Shown here: one piece after another, positions 23,176 through 33,869 of the stretch
Layout: each line of letters starts with the position of its first letter
Position numbering within the stretch: position 1 is the first letter of the stretch
Assembly: GCA_030762935.1 (NCBI GenBank)
Contig: CM060896.1
Coordinates: forward strand, 10,988,001-11,052,000
Origin: Hymenopus coronatus
Taxonomy: Eukaryota; Arthropoda; Insecta; Mantodea; Hymenopodidae
Direction of reading: 5' to 3'
DNA length: 64,000 nt
The notes under the pieces: generated by a model
The model's input: the letters and a program-made list of their open reading frames with translations, nothing else
What the model was told of the DNA's origin: nothing
Database searches by the model: none
Translations under genes and position numbers: made by a program

Positions 23176-23414
23176 TAAAAATTGAGCAGCACATGAGATG
23201 TTCTTGCAAAAGAAGAAGAAATTAAATGGTAAGAGAGAGAGGGTTGTTTTCAAGACAAGTTTTTAGAAATACGTAACCTTGTGCAACAAGTTACTGTGTT
23301 GTTTATAGCGCTAGTTTGGCAATACGGGCAGTATTTTTAGTGTAAATGAGGAACTGGATATCGCTGGGAGCCGGTTTAACTAGTTTTTCTCTCGCACCTT
23401 ATTACACGTTCATG

Positions 23415-24074
23415 TCATTACTTCACGTGACTGTCTCTACAACAAATGGTCATTTTACTTGCTTCCTTCTAATTAGGAGGGAAATAAGGCAATACACTAG
23501 GCTAAATGTTTTAAAAGCTGGTTGCTATGTGACTGAATATCTCAAAACAGTCAACTCCATGACATAAACTATGTTTTAAGGAGCTGTACATGTTTTGTGT
23601 GGTAAGTTTTTGTGTATCTCACGGTTTACCGAAAAATTCTTCCTGAACAAACATGTCTTAAGAGGCTATTTCCAGAAAAACTGAACATATACATTTGATT
23701 TTTCACATAAATATCTTAAATATGAGAGATTTTAATCAAAATCGTTGAATCATTTTTGAGAAAATGAATATTTTCAAAATGTTTTTCCATGTAAAGGGTA
23801 ATTTGGGGTAGGGGAACTTTTCTCAAAACTTTTGTGTCGCGTCCCTGGAAGATACTAAACTTAAATATCAACTTTGGTGTTTTACAGACTTTTCGTTTTT
23901 GAGTTATGGCGTTCACAGACATAAGGACACCCACACACACACACGAACCTTTTTCTGAAAAATACTTATTTTGGATACAGGGGATCCAAAACCTGTATTT
24001 CCGGTGAAATATCGGAATCGGATTTTTGGGTGCAATACAATATACACTATGTACATAGTACGAGTAGAGAAAGT
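23415..24074 (+). mobile_element. AcT element, internally shortened
   Basis: Left end decayed (TTCACGTGACTGTCTCTAC). The body contains (CACA)n near 23930, GGTGAAATATCGG, a partial palindrome ACTATGTACATAGT, and right terminus GTAGAGAAAGT at 24074. The antisense strand is open for 163 codons from 24207, partly in flanking DNA. Confidence 0.82.
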
Positions 24075-24453
24075 AAGAATATGCACTTCTCGACAGTATT
24101 ACTATGATGGGACTTGCTAATTTTATTGCGACCCGCGGAACAATTGCTAAGTTGTTCGCCAACACCTGCAAGATGCTAGGCTTAGACACCACAGATATTA
24201 GATCCATTGGTACATCTGCTTTGAAGGGTTCAATAGCTCTTTTAAGGAATCATGTTTATAGTCTTCGTTATTCAATAACTATCTCATGTGCTTCCACTAC
24301 TTCACTTGTAAATTTATAACTTGAATTTTAATACTATATATTGCCCTAATTCTTTTTGCTATATTTATTTATATGTATTATTGTTAATGCTTGTATTTGT
24401 TAGGCTTTGTCCTTATAACAAAGGAAGCTATGAAAATAAAAATAATCGCTAAA
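24075..24453. other. Unassigned sequence with a 71-codon open frame
   Basis: A plus-strand open frame at 24104-24319 starts MMGLANFIATRGTIAKLF. I do not recognise it with confidence; a retroelement Gag-like or chance frame is possible. No other feature seen. Confidence 0.25.
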
Positions 24454-25165
24454 ATGGAAAAAGTACAGTATCTTTCAGTGATTCTCTTTTCACTTTTGGA
24501 TGGGAAAACTTGCGAGAAGATAGAAGCGAAATTAGATTATCCTTATGGGCATCTTTCGCTATTTATGATAATAAATATTGGTTCAACGACGTGGTCGAAC
24601 ATGCTTTTTAAATATTATTATTGTTATTATGATTATTATTGTAAAGGGCGTCCAGCGGTTATCGAGGAAACCATTGAATAAGTCCACAATGTAATTCTCG
24701 CTGATCGTCGAACGAAAGTTCGCATAGTGGCACATGACTTTCTCTATATCGCTGTAACAAATTGTTGTTAAAAAGCATATTCTTCTATATACTTCATGAT
24801 AATCGAGATAAACAGCAGAAATTGTCTTGATTACTTGCTTCCTTGTAAGTAGAAGGAAAATGGGAATACTCTAGGTTAAAGCGATAATGAATCTTCTAAA
24901 AGCTGGTTGTCATGTGGATGGAATCCATTTCTATGCAGGGCCAGGAGTTGACAACTTTTCGAGCGGTATTTCAAATTTGAAACAAATGAGGAGTAACTGA
25001 GAAATGGTGACGACGGGAATTGCTCTCACAGAGCTTTGAAGCTGTTTCAGGACTTTAGACGTCGATGAGATCTGGATTCATCCTTATACTTCGGAAAGCA
25101 AGCAACAACAAAAACAATGGTGAACGTGCTTCAAAGAAGGCCAGGAAAGTGATGGCGACGATTTT
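24454..25165 (+). pseudogene. Second mariner transposase remnant, interrupted by AcT
   Basis: It starts at a plausible native start: MEKVQYLSVILFSLLDGKT matches the mariner N-terminus. After a degenerate stretch rich in TTATTA, GRPAVIEETIE and VHNVILADRRTKVR follow. At about 24727 an AcT left-end piece intervenes to about 25003. Mariner then resumes with LDVDEIWIHPYTSESKQQ, the first catalytic Asp block, and ASKKARKVMATIF after a frameshift. The region between the HTH and the first Asp block is lost. It keeps the N-terminus missing from the copy at 22161. Confidence 0.85.
24727..25003 (+). mobile_element. AcT left part inside mariner
   Basis: CACATGACTTTCTCTATATC at 24731 begins the left part. 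The body runs to TTGAAACAAATGAG and stops; no 3' half is present. Mariner matches lie on both sides, so this is an insertion with later deletion. Confidence 0.78.
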
Positions 25166-25381
25166 TACTTTCTCTAGCACGTGAGAACAAACAAAATCAT
25201 GTCTGGAACGCCAGATTCGCCCAAGTTGTATAGCGGCAGCAACAAGTTATCACTAATCTTAATATTACTAACCGTATGATCAATAATCATAGTCAAATAC
25301 ATAATGAAGCTTCTTCAGCAACAAGCTGGCTGCTACTCTGGGGAAAGTCGCAAGTTCGCTTCTCGCAGGTAGCAGTTTTTT

Positions 25382-25516
25382 ACTTCCTCCATACGCACTA
25401 TGTGCATAGTGTATAGAGAAAGTATTGCACTCCACCCAAAAATTCGATACCGAGATTTCACCGGAAATATATGTTTTAGGGTCCCCAATATCCAAAAAAA
25501 GCATTTTCACAAAAGG

Positions 25517-25597
<81 letters not shown>

Positions 25598-26284
25598 GTG
25601 AACACGATAACTCAAAAACGAAAAGTCGGTAAAATACCAAACTTGGTATTCAAGTTTAGTATCTTCCAGGGATGCGACACGAAGATTTTGAGAAAAATCC
25701 CCCCACCCCCAACTACCCTTTACATGGACATTTTTTCGAAAATTTTGATTTTCTCAAAAATGGCTCTAACGATTTTGATTAAAATTTCGTATATTAAACA
25801 TATTTACCTGACAAATGAAATGTATATCTTGAATTTTCTGGGAATAGCCTCTGAAGAGTAGTTTATTCTGGATGAATTTTACTAAACTTTGAACGACTGC
25901 TAAACCGTAAGAGATGGACAAAAACTTACTACACAAAAAATGTAGAGCACATTAAAACACACAATTTATGTTGTGGAGTTCATCGTTTTTGTGACATTTC
26001 TTATTTTTGGTTTCTGCTATGAAAAACGTATACTTTTCTCATACTGGAACTTGTCAACTCCTATCCATATAAACAAAGGAACTTCATTGACATAGCAACC
26101 AGCTTTTGACTATCACTTTAACCTACGGTTGTCCCTTATTTCGCTTCTACTTACAAGCATGCGAGTAATAAGACTATTTCTGCTAATTTTTTCTGATTAG
26201 CATAAAGTAAATAGAAGTATAAGCTTTTTAAGAATTACTTGTTGCAGAGCTATGGAGAAAGTCATGTGAATGGTACACATCAGA
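25382..26284 (-). mobile_element. AcT element, complete, with long (TG)n
   Basis: Right end ACTTCCTCCATACG after TTTTTT, palindrome ACTATGTGCATAGT, (TG)37 at 25521-25595, left end ATGGAGAAAGTCATGTG and CAGA followed by T8. About 903 bp, the longest single copy apart from nested ones. The strand antisense to the element is open for 153 codons (25400-25861). Confidence 0.93.
25521..25595 (+). repeat. (TG)n microsatellite
   Basis: About 37 TG units forming the core of the AcT element around it. Confidence 0.97.
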
Positions 26285-26479
26285 TTTTTTTTTCTTCTCT
26301 TAATGATGGTAAATCAACATATAGCGGCTATTTATTTCATTCACGACATTCGCTACGGTTAATATGATAGTTATCACTAGGGATGGCATCTTGGGGAACG
26401 TTAGCGAAACACATGCGGATACCTGTTGCATACCTACCGAGTAGAGACCGACCTGTATTGGCGACTGCACGCACCGCAT

Positions 26480-27035
26480 GTAAACAACCTATAGTAACAC
26501 GTTGGGGAACGTGGCTCGACGCAGCAGTATACTATGTTGTATATAACAATACTGTTTTATAGGTAATTAATGTCTTTGATGATAGTACATGTTCTTCAAT
26601 CAAGATTCTAAAATGCCTTGCTTCAAATAAATTGCAGGAAGATTTGCAATTCATGCAGAAGAACTTTGCAGATATATATACCATAATAACACATATTTGG
26701 AAACCTCGAATATTGAAATGCCTCTAGCCCTGAAAGCTGTCTATGAACCTGTACAAACAATCTGTTTTAGACCGTGCAAAAAGAAACTGAAAAAATGTCG
26801 GATTTTCAATAATGAGTGAAATACGAAATGTACTACGAGGTGTTGCTACGGAAATATTTCTGATGCAGTATCTTACCCAATAGTCAATCACGTGTCCTAT
26901 TTCCGTTTCGCTCCAATCACATCTTGTGATAGGAGCGAAGTTTTCTTTAATAAAGTCTGTTTACGTGCCAATCGGAGACGATTCACATTTGAGACGTTAC
27001 GAATGAATGTATGTTGTTATGCATTGTAATGTATA
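26480..27035 (+). pseudogene. hAT-like transposase, C-terminal remnant
   Basis: Blocks in order on the plus strand are PIVTRWGTWLDAAVYYV, VINVFDDSTCSSIKIL, LQEDLQFMQKNFADIY, and near the end FAPITSCDRSEVFF then RRRFTFETLRMNV. These follow the C-terminal half of a hAT-like protein family widespread in arthropod genomes, in which the last blocks (APITSCDVERSF, LTFENL) belong to the dimerisation region. There are several stops and frameshifts. The zinc finger and N-terminal catalytic part are not seen. Family placement as hAT-like is from memory of these motifs. Confidence 0.75.
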
Positions 27036-27400
27036 TATCTTGAGAGAAAATGATGCTGATGACACAACAGCAATTGTAAATATTAAAATTGTTAGTTGCC
27101 GTAAATCAGTGATATTTATGTTTACCTCAATCTCCTTCCACTGCTAGTGAAAACATCCCAGTCTGCCACTGCCCCATTTTCCTTTTATTAGTGCACACTA
27201 CATTGTCAACACATCACAACTATATAGCATAACTTTGATTCTGTCCCGCTATCGCCCCCCAACATGCTAACCCTAGTCATTATGATGCTGCTTTAAGGGC
27301 TTTTCTACCAAAGAGTAATACACTGTATACGAAAGGATGTTGTGCGCAGAATGGTGTGCAAAGGCATTAGGCACGAACAGTTCTCGCTCAATGAAAAAAA

Positions 27401-28208
27401 TCTGATGTGTACCATTCACATGACTTTCTCTACATCCCATAACAAATTGTAGTTAAAAAGCTTATGCTTCTATTTACTTCATGCTAATCGAGAAATATTA
27501 GCAGAAATAGTCTTATTGTTTGTTTCCTTGTAAGTAGAAGCGAAATGACAGAGTACCATAGATTAAAATGATAGCCAAAAGCTGGTTGCTATGTGACTTA
27601 AGTTTCTTTGTATGGGCAGGAGTTAACAAATTCCTGTATGAGAAAAGTATGTTTTTCAAAACTAAGAATATCTTAAAAGTGATCAACTCCACGAAAAAAT
27701 GTATATGGCATAAATTGTGTGTTTTAACGTGCTCTACATGTTTCATGCAGTAAGTTTTTGTCCAACTCTTACGGTTTAGCAGTTATGCACAATTTCGTAA
27801 AAATTCATCCAGAATAAAGTAGTCTTCAGAGGCCATTCCCAGAAAATTCAAGATATACATTTTATTTATTAGGTAAATATCTTTAATATATAATATTTTA
27901 ATCAAAATCGATAGAGCCATTTCTAAGAAAATCAAAATTTTCGAAATTTTTTCCATGTAAAAGGTAGTTTTTCTCAATCTTCGTGTTGCATTCCTTGAAT
28001 ATACTAAACTTAAATACTAAGTTTGGTATTTTACCGACTTTTCGTTTTTTAGTTATCTTGTTCACTGACACACAGACACACACGGACCTTTTTCTGAAAA
28101 TGCTTTTTTTGGATACAGGGGACCGTAAAACGTAAATTTCCGGTGAAATCTCGGTATCGAATTTTTGGGTGGAGTGCAATACCTTCTCTATCAATACCTA
28201 GATAAAGT
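27401..28208 (+). mobile_element. AcT element, near complete
   Basis: A7 then TCTGATGTGTACC at 27401; right terminus TAGATAAAGT at 28208 followed by AAAAATGG. Hairpin shortened (CTTCTCTATCAATACC). About 808 bp; the CA tract is short (CACACAGACACACACGG). Confidence 0.9.
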
Positions 28209-28895
28209 AAAAATGGAATCTATATAGCATGAAAAAATACTAAAAGTATTATTAAGTATTATTAAGAAAACCAATGTTTAGAAACATTTTCAGGAATCCA
28301 ATTTTGGACAAATTTGAGTTTTTGGGAGACATAGGAACGTTTTTCCCCTTTCACAAACTGTTGCAACAGGAAAATGCAAACCACAACTGGAATAACGTGA
28401 TATACGAGGTGACATTTGCTTGCACACGTAAGGGAAAGATGTTTGGTGGTGTCGGCGCCAGTATGTCACAGTCGCGTTGGTCTACCCCGGAGTCTGTCAA
28501 GGATTAACACCCTTGAAATTCTCTATAAATAAATGTGTACACACATTTTGTTGCGCCGGCTGTGCTGGTTGCTATAGAACACTTACTCAGGGGAGAAAAG
28601 ATTGACTGAAATATGCAACACGTGGTGGACTCAAGAAGAGAGACATTTCACTAAACGAATACTTTAATTGTTCTTTATTGCTGGTTGAGGCACTAGCCCT
28701 ACGAGCGATTCCCGACATACTCATTCTGCTTGCTAGTTTCCGCTCTTGTTGTCGACGGTCATCACACACAATACGTTGCACCAGCAACATTAATCCTATC
28801 ACCTTTAGAATCGCAGTAACAGCTTCGCCGTCACAGTAACATTCTACTGAAGCAGATAGTTCTTATATAAAACTTGCTAACATACTGTCGCAAAT
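28209..28895. other. Unassigned sequence
   Basis: A plus-strand open frame of 77 codons (28274-28507) and a minus-strand one of 71 codons (28587-28802) are present, neither recognised. I see no repeat here. Part may be the 5' portion of the Tc1-like element that follows. Confidence 0.35.
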
Positions 28896-29346
28896 TCATG
28901 GTCGTGTATCTGTATTGTGTTGGGGCTGGCTATCAAGGGACGGCCTAGGGGTGCTGTGGTAGCTTGACGATACACTGAACGGTGTGCAGTAAATGGCAAT
29001 ACTCGATAATATTTTTATTCCCTCTGTGAGGATATGTTCTGATACAATTGTTGAATTTGTACAGATTAATGTTCTGCCCACAACTCGAAAGATTTCAAAT
29101 TGATTTTCAGAAAGGCAAAATATCAGAATGGTAGACAAGCTTCGCTGTTCACCACATTTGAACCCTGTTGAGAATATGTGGGCTGAGGTAAAAATAGAGC
29201 TGCCCTCCAATTTGCCTGTAGATGGCTTCTGGGCACATATTCAAGAAACCTGGGATCTTATACCTTTCTCATCCTCATTATTACAGCCATTTAATTTTGT
29301 CAGTGCCCCAAAGATTGACGAAATTATACGGGCTGAGGGTTCATAA
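28896..29346 (+). pseudogene. Tc1-like transposase, C-terminal remnant
   Basis: The plus strand reads HGRVSVLCWGWLSRDGLG, then MAILDNIFIPSVRI, then ERQNIRMVDKLRCSPHLN and PVENMWAEVK, ending in HIQETWDLI and VSAPKIDEIIRAEGS. These match the GGSVMVWG, YxxILxxxxxP, SPDLNPIENxW and final SMPxRxxAVIxAxG blocks of Tc1-family transposases. The Asp of SPDLNP is His here and the second catalytic Asp (QDNA) is lost. Stops interrupt the first half. Inactive. Confidence 0.87.
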
Positions 29347-29411
29347 CCCGATATTAATTATGTTTGTTTTTTGTGTTTTAGTTTTACAATATAATACTTT
29401 ATTTACTTTTT

Positions 29412-30288
29412 ACTTTCTCAATACTTGTATGTACATAGTGTATAGAGAAGGTATTGCACTACCCAAAAATTCCATTCCGAGATTTAACCGGAAATATATG
29501 TTTAAGGGTCTCCTGTATCCAAAAAAAAAAAAAAAAAAAAAAAAAAAGCATTTTCAGAAAAAAGTCCGTGTGTGTGTGCGTGTGTGTCTGTGTGTGTGTC
29601 TATGAACACGATAACTCAAAAACGAAAAGTTGGTAAAATACCAAACTTGGTATTTCTTTAGTATCTTCCAGGGATGAGACCAGAAGATTTTGAGAAAAAT
29701 CCCCCCATCCCAAACTACCCTTCACATGGAACTTTTTTTCAAAATGTTTGATTTTCTCAAAAATGACTAACGATTTTCATTAAAATATCGTATATTAAAG
29801 ATATTTACCTGATAAATAATGTGTATATCTTGAATTTTCCGAGAATAGCCTCTGAAGACTTCTTTATTCTGGATGAATTTTTCGAAAATGTACATAGCTG
29901 TTAAACCGTAAGAGATGGACAAAAACTTGTCACACAAAACATGTAGAGTACATTAAAATACACCATTTATGTTATATAGGAGTTGATCGTTTTTGAGATA
30001 TTCTTTATTTTTGGTTTCAGCTTTGAAAAACTTATACTTTTCTCATACAGGAATTTGTCAACTCCTGTCAATACAAACAAAGGAACATCAGCCACATAGC
30101 AACCAGCTTTTGACTATCACTTTAACCTACAGTACTCTCTTATTTCGCTTCTACTTACAAGGAAGCAAGTAATAAGACTATTTCTGCTATTTTTTTTCTC
30201 TATTAGCATGAAATAAATAGAAGCATAAGCTTTTTAACAATAATTTGTTAGAGATGTAGAGAAAATCATGTGAATGGAACACATCCGA
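29412..30288 (-). mobile_element. AcT element, complete
   Basis: Right end ACTTTCTCAATAC after CTTTTT, an A27 run at 29521-29547, GTGTGTGTGCGTGTGTGTC core, left end GATGTAGAGAAAATCATGTG and CCGA followed by TTTTTT. About 877 bp. The A27 run is an expansion of the A tract used as insertion site in nested copies elsewhere. Confidence 0.92.
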
Positions 30289-30407
30289 TTTTTTGTTTTT
30301 GTTTTGTTATTTAACACGGATATTAGTAGAACTTTGTTTTTGTGTGCATAGAAAGACCCATAATTTCAAATGCCAAAGTTACATTAATGCAATATTACAA
30401 AATATGA

Positions 30408-30470
30408 CGAGGAACGCGAGATTTGAACCTAGGAACTTAGGCCTTCTTAACGTCTCGGCCACCGTAACGT
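30408..30470 (-). other. tRNA(Ser/Leu)-like pseudo-tRNA or SINE head
   Basis: On the minus strand GTTACGGTGGCCGAGACG and TTAAGAAGGCC give the A box and D-arm of a class II tRNA. CTAGGTTCAAATCTCG is a good B box. It is shorter than a class II tRNA, with no proper variable arm, so a tRNA-derived repeat is more likely than a gene. Confidence 0.5.
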
Positions 30471-30629
30471 TGTTCTGTAATCTATTCTCAGTACCCATAA
30501 GTTAAGTATGCGCTGTCAAGTTACACACCGTTGTACAGCTCTTTCGTGTGCATTGTGAACAGTTTTCACGAAGATAGACGAAACTCTTCGATCGACACTT
30601 GTAACCTGGGGGTGACTCATTTTTGTGTC

Positions 30630-30965
30630 CACGGCTGTACAATATACATAGTAGATAGAGAAGGTATTTGTTGTATTTCACCCGGAAACACGTGTTTTGA
30701 GATTTGCTGGGTGTTTGGGAAAGGGTAGCATAGCTTAAAACGAAAATGCGTTAAATACCAAACTTAGCATTTATGTTCAGTATCTTCCAAGAATGTGACG
30801 CGAAGTTTTAAAAACTTCTCCACCCGTAAATACCCTTTACATGGAACATTTTTCGAAAATGTCTTTTTAAAATATATTTTTTTTTTGGTCACAGGGACCC
30901 TAAAACGCGTATTTCTAGTGAATATTTGAATGGAAAACAATATCTGCTCTACCTAATTTATTTTA
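30630..30965. mobile_element. Two AcT fragments in opposite orientation
   Basis: 30630-30870 is minus-oriented (hairpin side, ACCCGGAAACACGTG, CTTCCAAGAATGTGACGCG, CCCTTTACATGG) with its microsatellite deleted. 30880-30965 is the plus-oriented 3' part (ACAGGGACCCTAAAACGCG) with a decayed end. Confidence 0.65.
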
Positions 30966-31044
30966 GATGCTCCCAAGTTGTGGCATGAAGATTTTCAAAA
31001 ATGTCTCCTCATCAAAATAGTGTTTTCTCTCCGGAAAGCATACA

Positions 31045-31490
31045 GGGTGGCGCGTGAACTACTAAATAAAAATTAAACTACTTTATTTGTGAACAAGTGA
31101 AACAATATACACTTACATTTATGGATATTACACTTATGTCAATACTACGTGAATATGACGTCAGCTCAGTGGTCCCCATCTGTGTTTATGTATTCTTGAA
31201 GACGGCGATGGTATCTTAAAACTCCAGATGGTTTGCAAGCGGTCGAGAATACTTTCTCTTTCAATTATCCCCACAGAAATTATTCCGGAATTGTTAAATC
31301 TGGAGATTGCGACGGCCAGTCTCAGTTGATTGGAGAACACTCGTTGAAGAAAAACCACACTTTGAAGTGCAGTGTGTGGCATAGCACCATGCTGCTGGAG
31401 TTCTGGCATTACAACATTTACAATTAGTACGTGATTGGCACAATCCTCGGAAAATATGGACCAATAATCTCACACCATAACATAAACTTA
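31045..31490 (-). pseudogene. DDE (Tc1/mariner superfamily) transposase remnant
   Basis: On the minus strand WCEIIGPYFPRIV is followed, after frameshifts, by LQQHGAMPHTALQSVVFLQR and RVFSNQLRLAV, then DWPSQSPDLTIP and FLWG. This matches the GPYFFE, QQDGAxxHTA, WPxRSPDLxxxDFFLWG series of a DDE transposase family common in insects. The second catalytic Asp (QQDGA) is His here. GGGTGGCGCG at about 31051 may be the transposon's terminal repeat; no partner end was found. Confidence 0.78.
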
Positions 31491-31654
31491 TGTCGCGAGG
31501 ATTTTGGTTTTGTTTGTTCTCTCGCTTCATCTGACTTGAACAGTTGGTTAAGCAGTCATCTTGATACAGCGTAACAATGAATCCTTGTCTGTATGAGCGT
31601 ACATTGTAGCCGTATGCTCATAACTGATTCATGCGCATGCGCACCTAGGAATAC

Positions 31655-32090
31655 CATTACGCGCTACCCAGTAGAGTCCCAGATACCCAACTTTTCCTAT
31701 CAGGGCCAGAAGATAGAGTGGGGAAATTCCATCAAATACCTGAAGGGGACGGTGGCACCCTTAAAGCTACGTCTTTTCAGGGCGCTCAGAGTCCCCCCGA
31801 TGCTCTACGTCTGCATGGCAGCAGACTCCTGGCTTCTCTAGTTACAGCGGATACAGAATAAAGGACCGGTCCATATATTCTGTAAGTCGACGTTTCCCTT
31901 TGAGGCTACTACAAGAAGCTTCGGCCCTCCCATATATGGAATATGTCATTAGGCGCCGGGCTCAAAAATTCTACGCCAGAATGGGCTAACATGAGAACGC
32001 ACTTGTCAGATCGCTGGGGGAGTACTTACCCACTGAAAGCCGATACAGGCTCATGGCTTGGGGGCACCCCCGGTAACAACGGCTTCAAAC
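31655..32090 (+). pseudogene. Jockey-like LINE reverse transcriptase, 3' remnant
   Basis: The plus strand reads QIPNFSYQGQKIEWGNSIKY then L, corresponding to the region after the RT catalytic box in Jockey-type ORF2 (GxxIxWxNSVKYLG). An internal deletion joins this to LQRIQNKGP (family: LQxxQNKxLR), then in a second frame MEYVIRRRAQKFYARM and in a third ALVRSLGEYLP with RYRLMAWGHP. Several frameshifts; the RT active site is not present. The plus orientation differs from the two RNase H remnants at 19180 and 35930. Confidence 0.8.
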
Positions 32091-32527
32091 CAGCCAACAG
32101 CAAATTAGCTAAACCAAGTACTCCCCCCCTCCCACCAAAAATTCTCCAACAAAAACAATTTTTCATCGCCTGAAACCATGACCATTCACCTCATTCCCGT
32201 GGTTAAGCCCTTACCACAGCAGCTACACCACGAGTGTGCAACATCTCGCACGCGCCCTGTAGATAAACCATTTCCAATGAAAAAGCAGGGTACGATAAAG
32301 ATGCGCGCAGACTGTCCTTAACCCAGTTTGGCAAAGCACCACAGGGAAATATGGAAAGTAATGAGAGAAATTTTTTATTAAAATCCGGTGAAGCAGAAAT
32401 GGAGCCGCAATCAGGAATGGCAATCTAAATGAGTTCCGGACCGATAAAGGACGTTATCTGCAGCCATTCCCAGATAGGTTCTTTCTCTGTCCACTATATT
32501 TTACTTTGTTTCAAGGACATCTGACTT
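32091..32527. other. Intergenic, nothing recognised
   Basis: It may include the 3' tail of the LINE remnant, but no poly(A) or repeat end is seen. Confidence 0.4.
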
Positions 32528-32938
32528 TCTCTAGCTCCGTATCGACAATGTACATAGTGTATAGTGAAGGTATTGTAATGCGATCAAAAATTCCATACCG
32601 AGATTTCACCGGAAATATATGTTTTAGGGTACCCTGTATAAAAATAAACATTTAAAAAAAATATGTGTTCCATTCACATGACTTTCTGTATCTCTGCAAC
32701 AAATTATTGTTAAAAAACTTATGCTGCTATTTATTTCATGCAAATCGAGAAACCATTAGCAGAAATAGTCTTATTATTGCTTCCTTGTAAGTAGAAGCGA
32801 AATGAGGGAGTAGCATAGGTTAAAGTGACAGTAAAGCTGGTTGCTATGTGACTGAAGTTCCTTTGATTGTATGGGCAGAAGTTGACAAATTCCTGTGTGA
32901 GAAAAGCATGTGTAAAAACGATCAACTCCACGAGAAAA

Positions 32939-32973
<35 letters not shown>

Positions 32974-33865
32974 ACATAAATTGTGAGTTTTAACGTGCGC
33001 TACATTTTTTGTGCGGTAAGTTTTTGTCTATCTCTTGCGGTGTAGCACTTATGCAAAATTCCGTAAAATTCGTCCAGAATAAAGTAGTCTTCAGGCTATT
33101 CCCAGAAAATTCAACATATACATTTTATTTGTCAGGTAAATATCTTTAATATACGATATTGTAATCAAAATCGTTAGTACTATTTTTGAAAAAATCAAAA
33201 TTTTCTAAAAAAACCTGTATGTAAAGGGTAGTCAGTGGTGGGGGGATTTTCTTGAAAATCTTCGTGTTGCATACTAGGGAGATACCAAACTTATATACCA
33301 ACGGTCTTGTCGTTTTTGAGCTATGCTGTACACTGACAAATATACACGCGCGCGAACCTTTTTCCAAACTGCTTTTTCTGGATTCAGGGGCCCCAAAACA
33401 TGTACTAATGGTAAAATTTCGGTATAATTTTGGGCGCAATACAGTACCTTCTATATACTCAATGTAGAGAAAATAAAAGAGGTTCTTATCTGTCCGTGTG
33501 ACTGTGAACACGATAACACAAAAACGAAAATTCGGTACAATACCAAACTTGGCGTTTCAGTTTAATATCTTCCAGGGATGCGACACGAAGATTGAGAAAA
33601 ATCGCCCCAGCCCAAACTGCTCTATTCGGAAAACATATCGAAAATTTAGATTTTCTCAAAAATGGCTCTAACGATTTTGATTTAAATGTATATTAAAGAT
33701 GTTTAGATGGCAAATAAAATGTATATGTTGAATTTTCTGGGAATTACCTCTAAAGAACTCTTTATTCTGAATGAATTTTGCTGAACTTTGTGAAACTGGT
33801 GAACCGTTAGAGATAGATGAAAACGTGTCTACGTCGTTAAAACACACAACTTATGTTATACGCAT
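32528..33865. mobile_element. Nested AcT pair: plus copy inside the A tract of a minus copy
   Basis: 32528-32655 is the right end of a minus copy (GACTTTCTCTAGCTCC, palindrome ATGTACATAGTG, CCGAGATTTCACCGG). A plus copy occupies 32661-33474 with left end ATGTGTTCCATTCACATG and right terminus GTAGAGAAAAT. The minus copy then resumes at 33476 (GTCCGTGTGACTGTG, CACGATAACACAAAAACG) and continues to about 33865. The breakpoint is the A-rich tract just inside the minus copy's CA/TG core. The plus copy carries (TA)n at 32937-32975. Confidence 0.85.
32937..32975 (+). repeat. (TA)n microsatellite
   Basis: About 39 bases of near-pure AT alternation inside the left half of the nested plus AcT copy. Not at the usual core position. 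Confidence 0.9.
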
Positions 33866-33869
33866 TTTT

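Noticed and set aside
32528..33474. A foldback transposon with about 115-bp terminal inverted repeats
   Set aside because: The right-end scrap before the plus copy is better explained by nesting, because the rest of the minus copy resumes after the plus copy.
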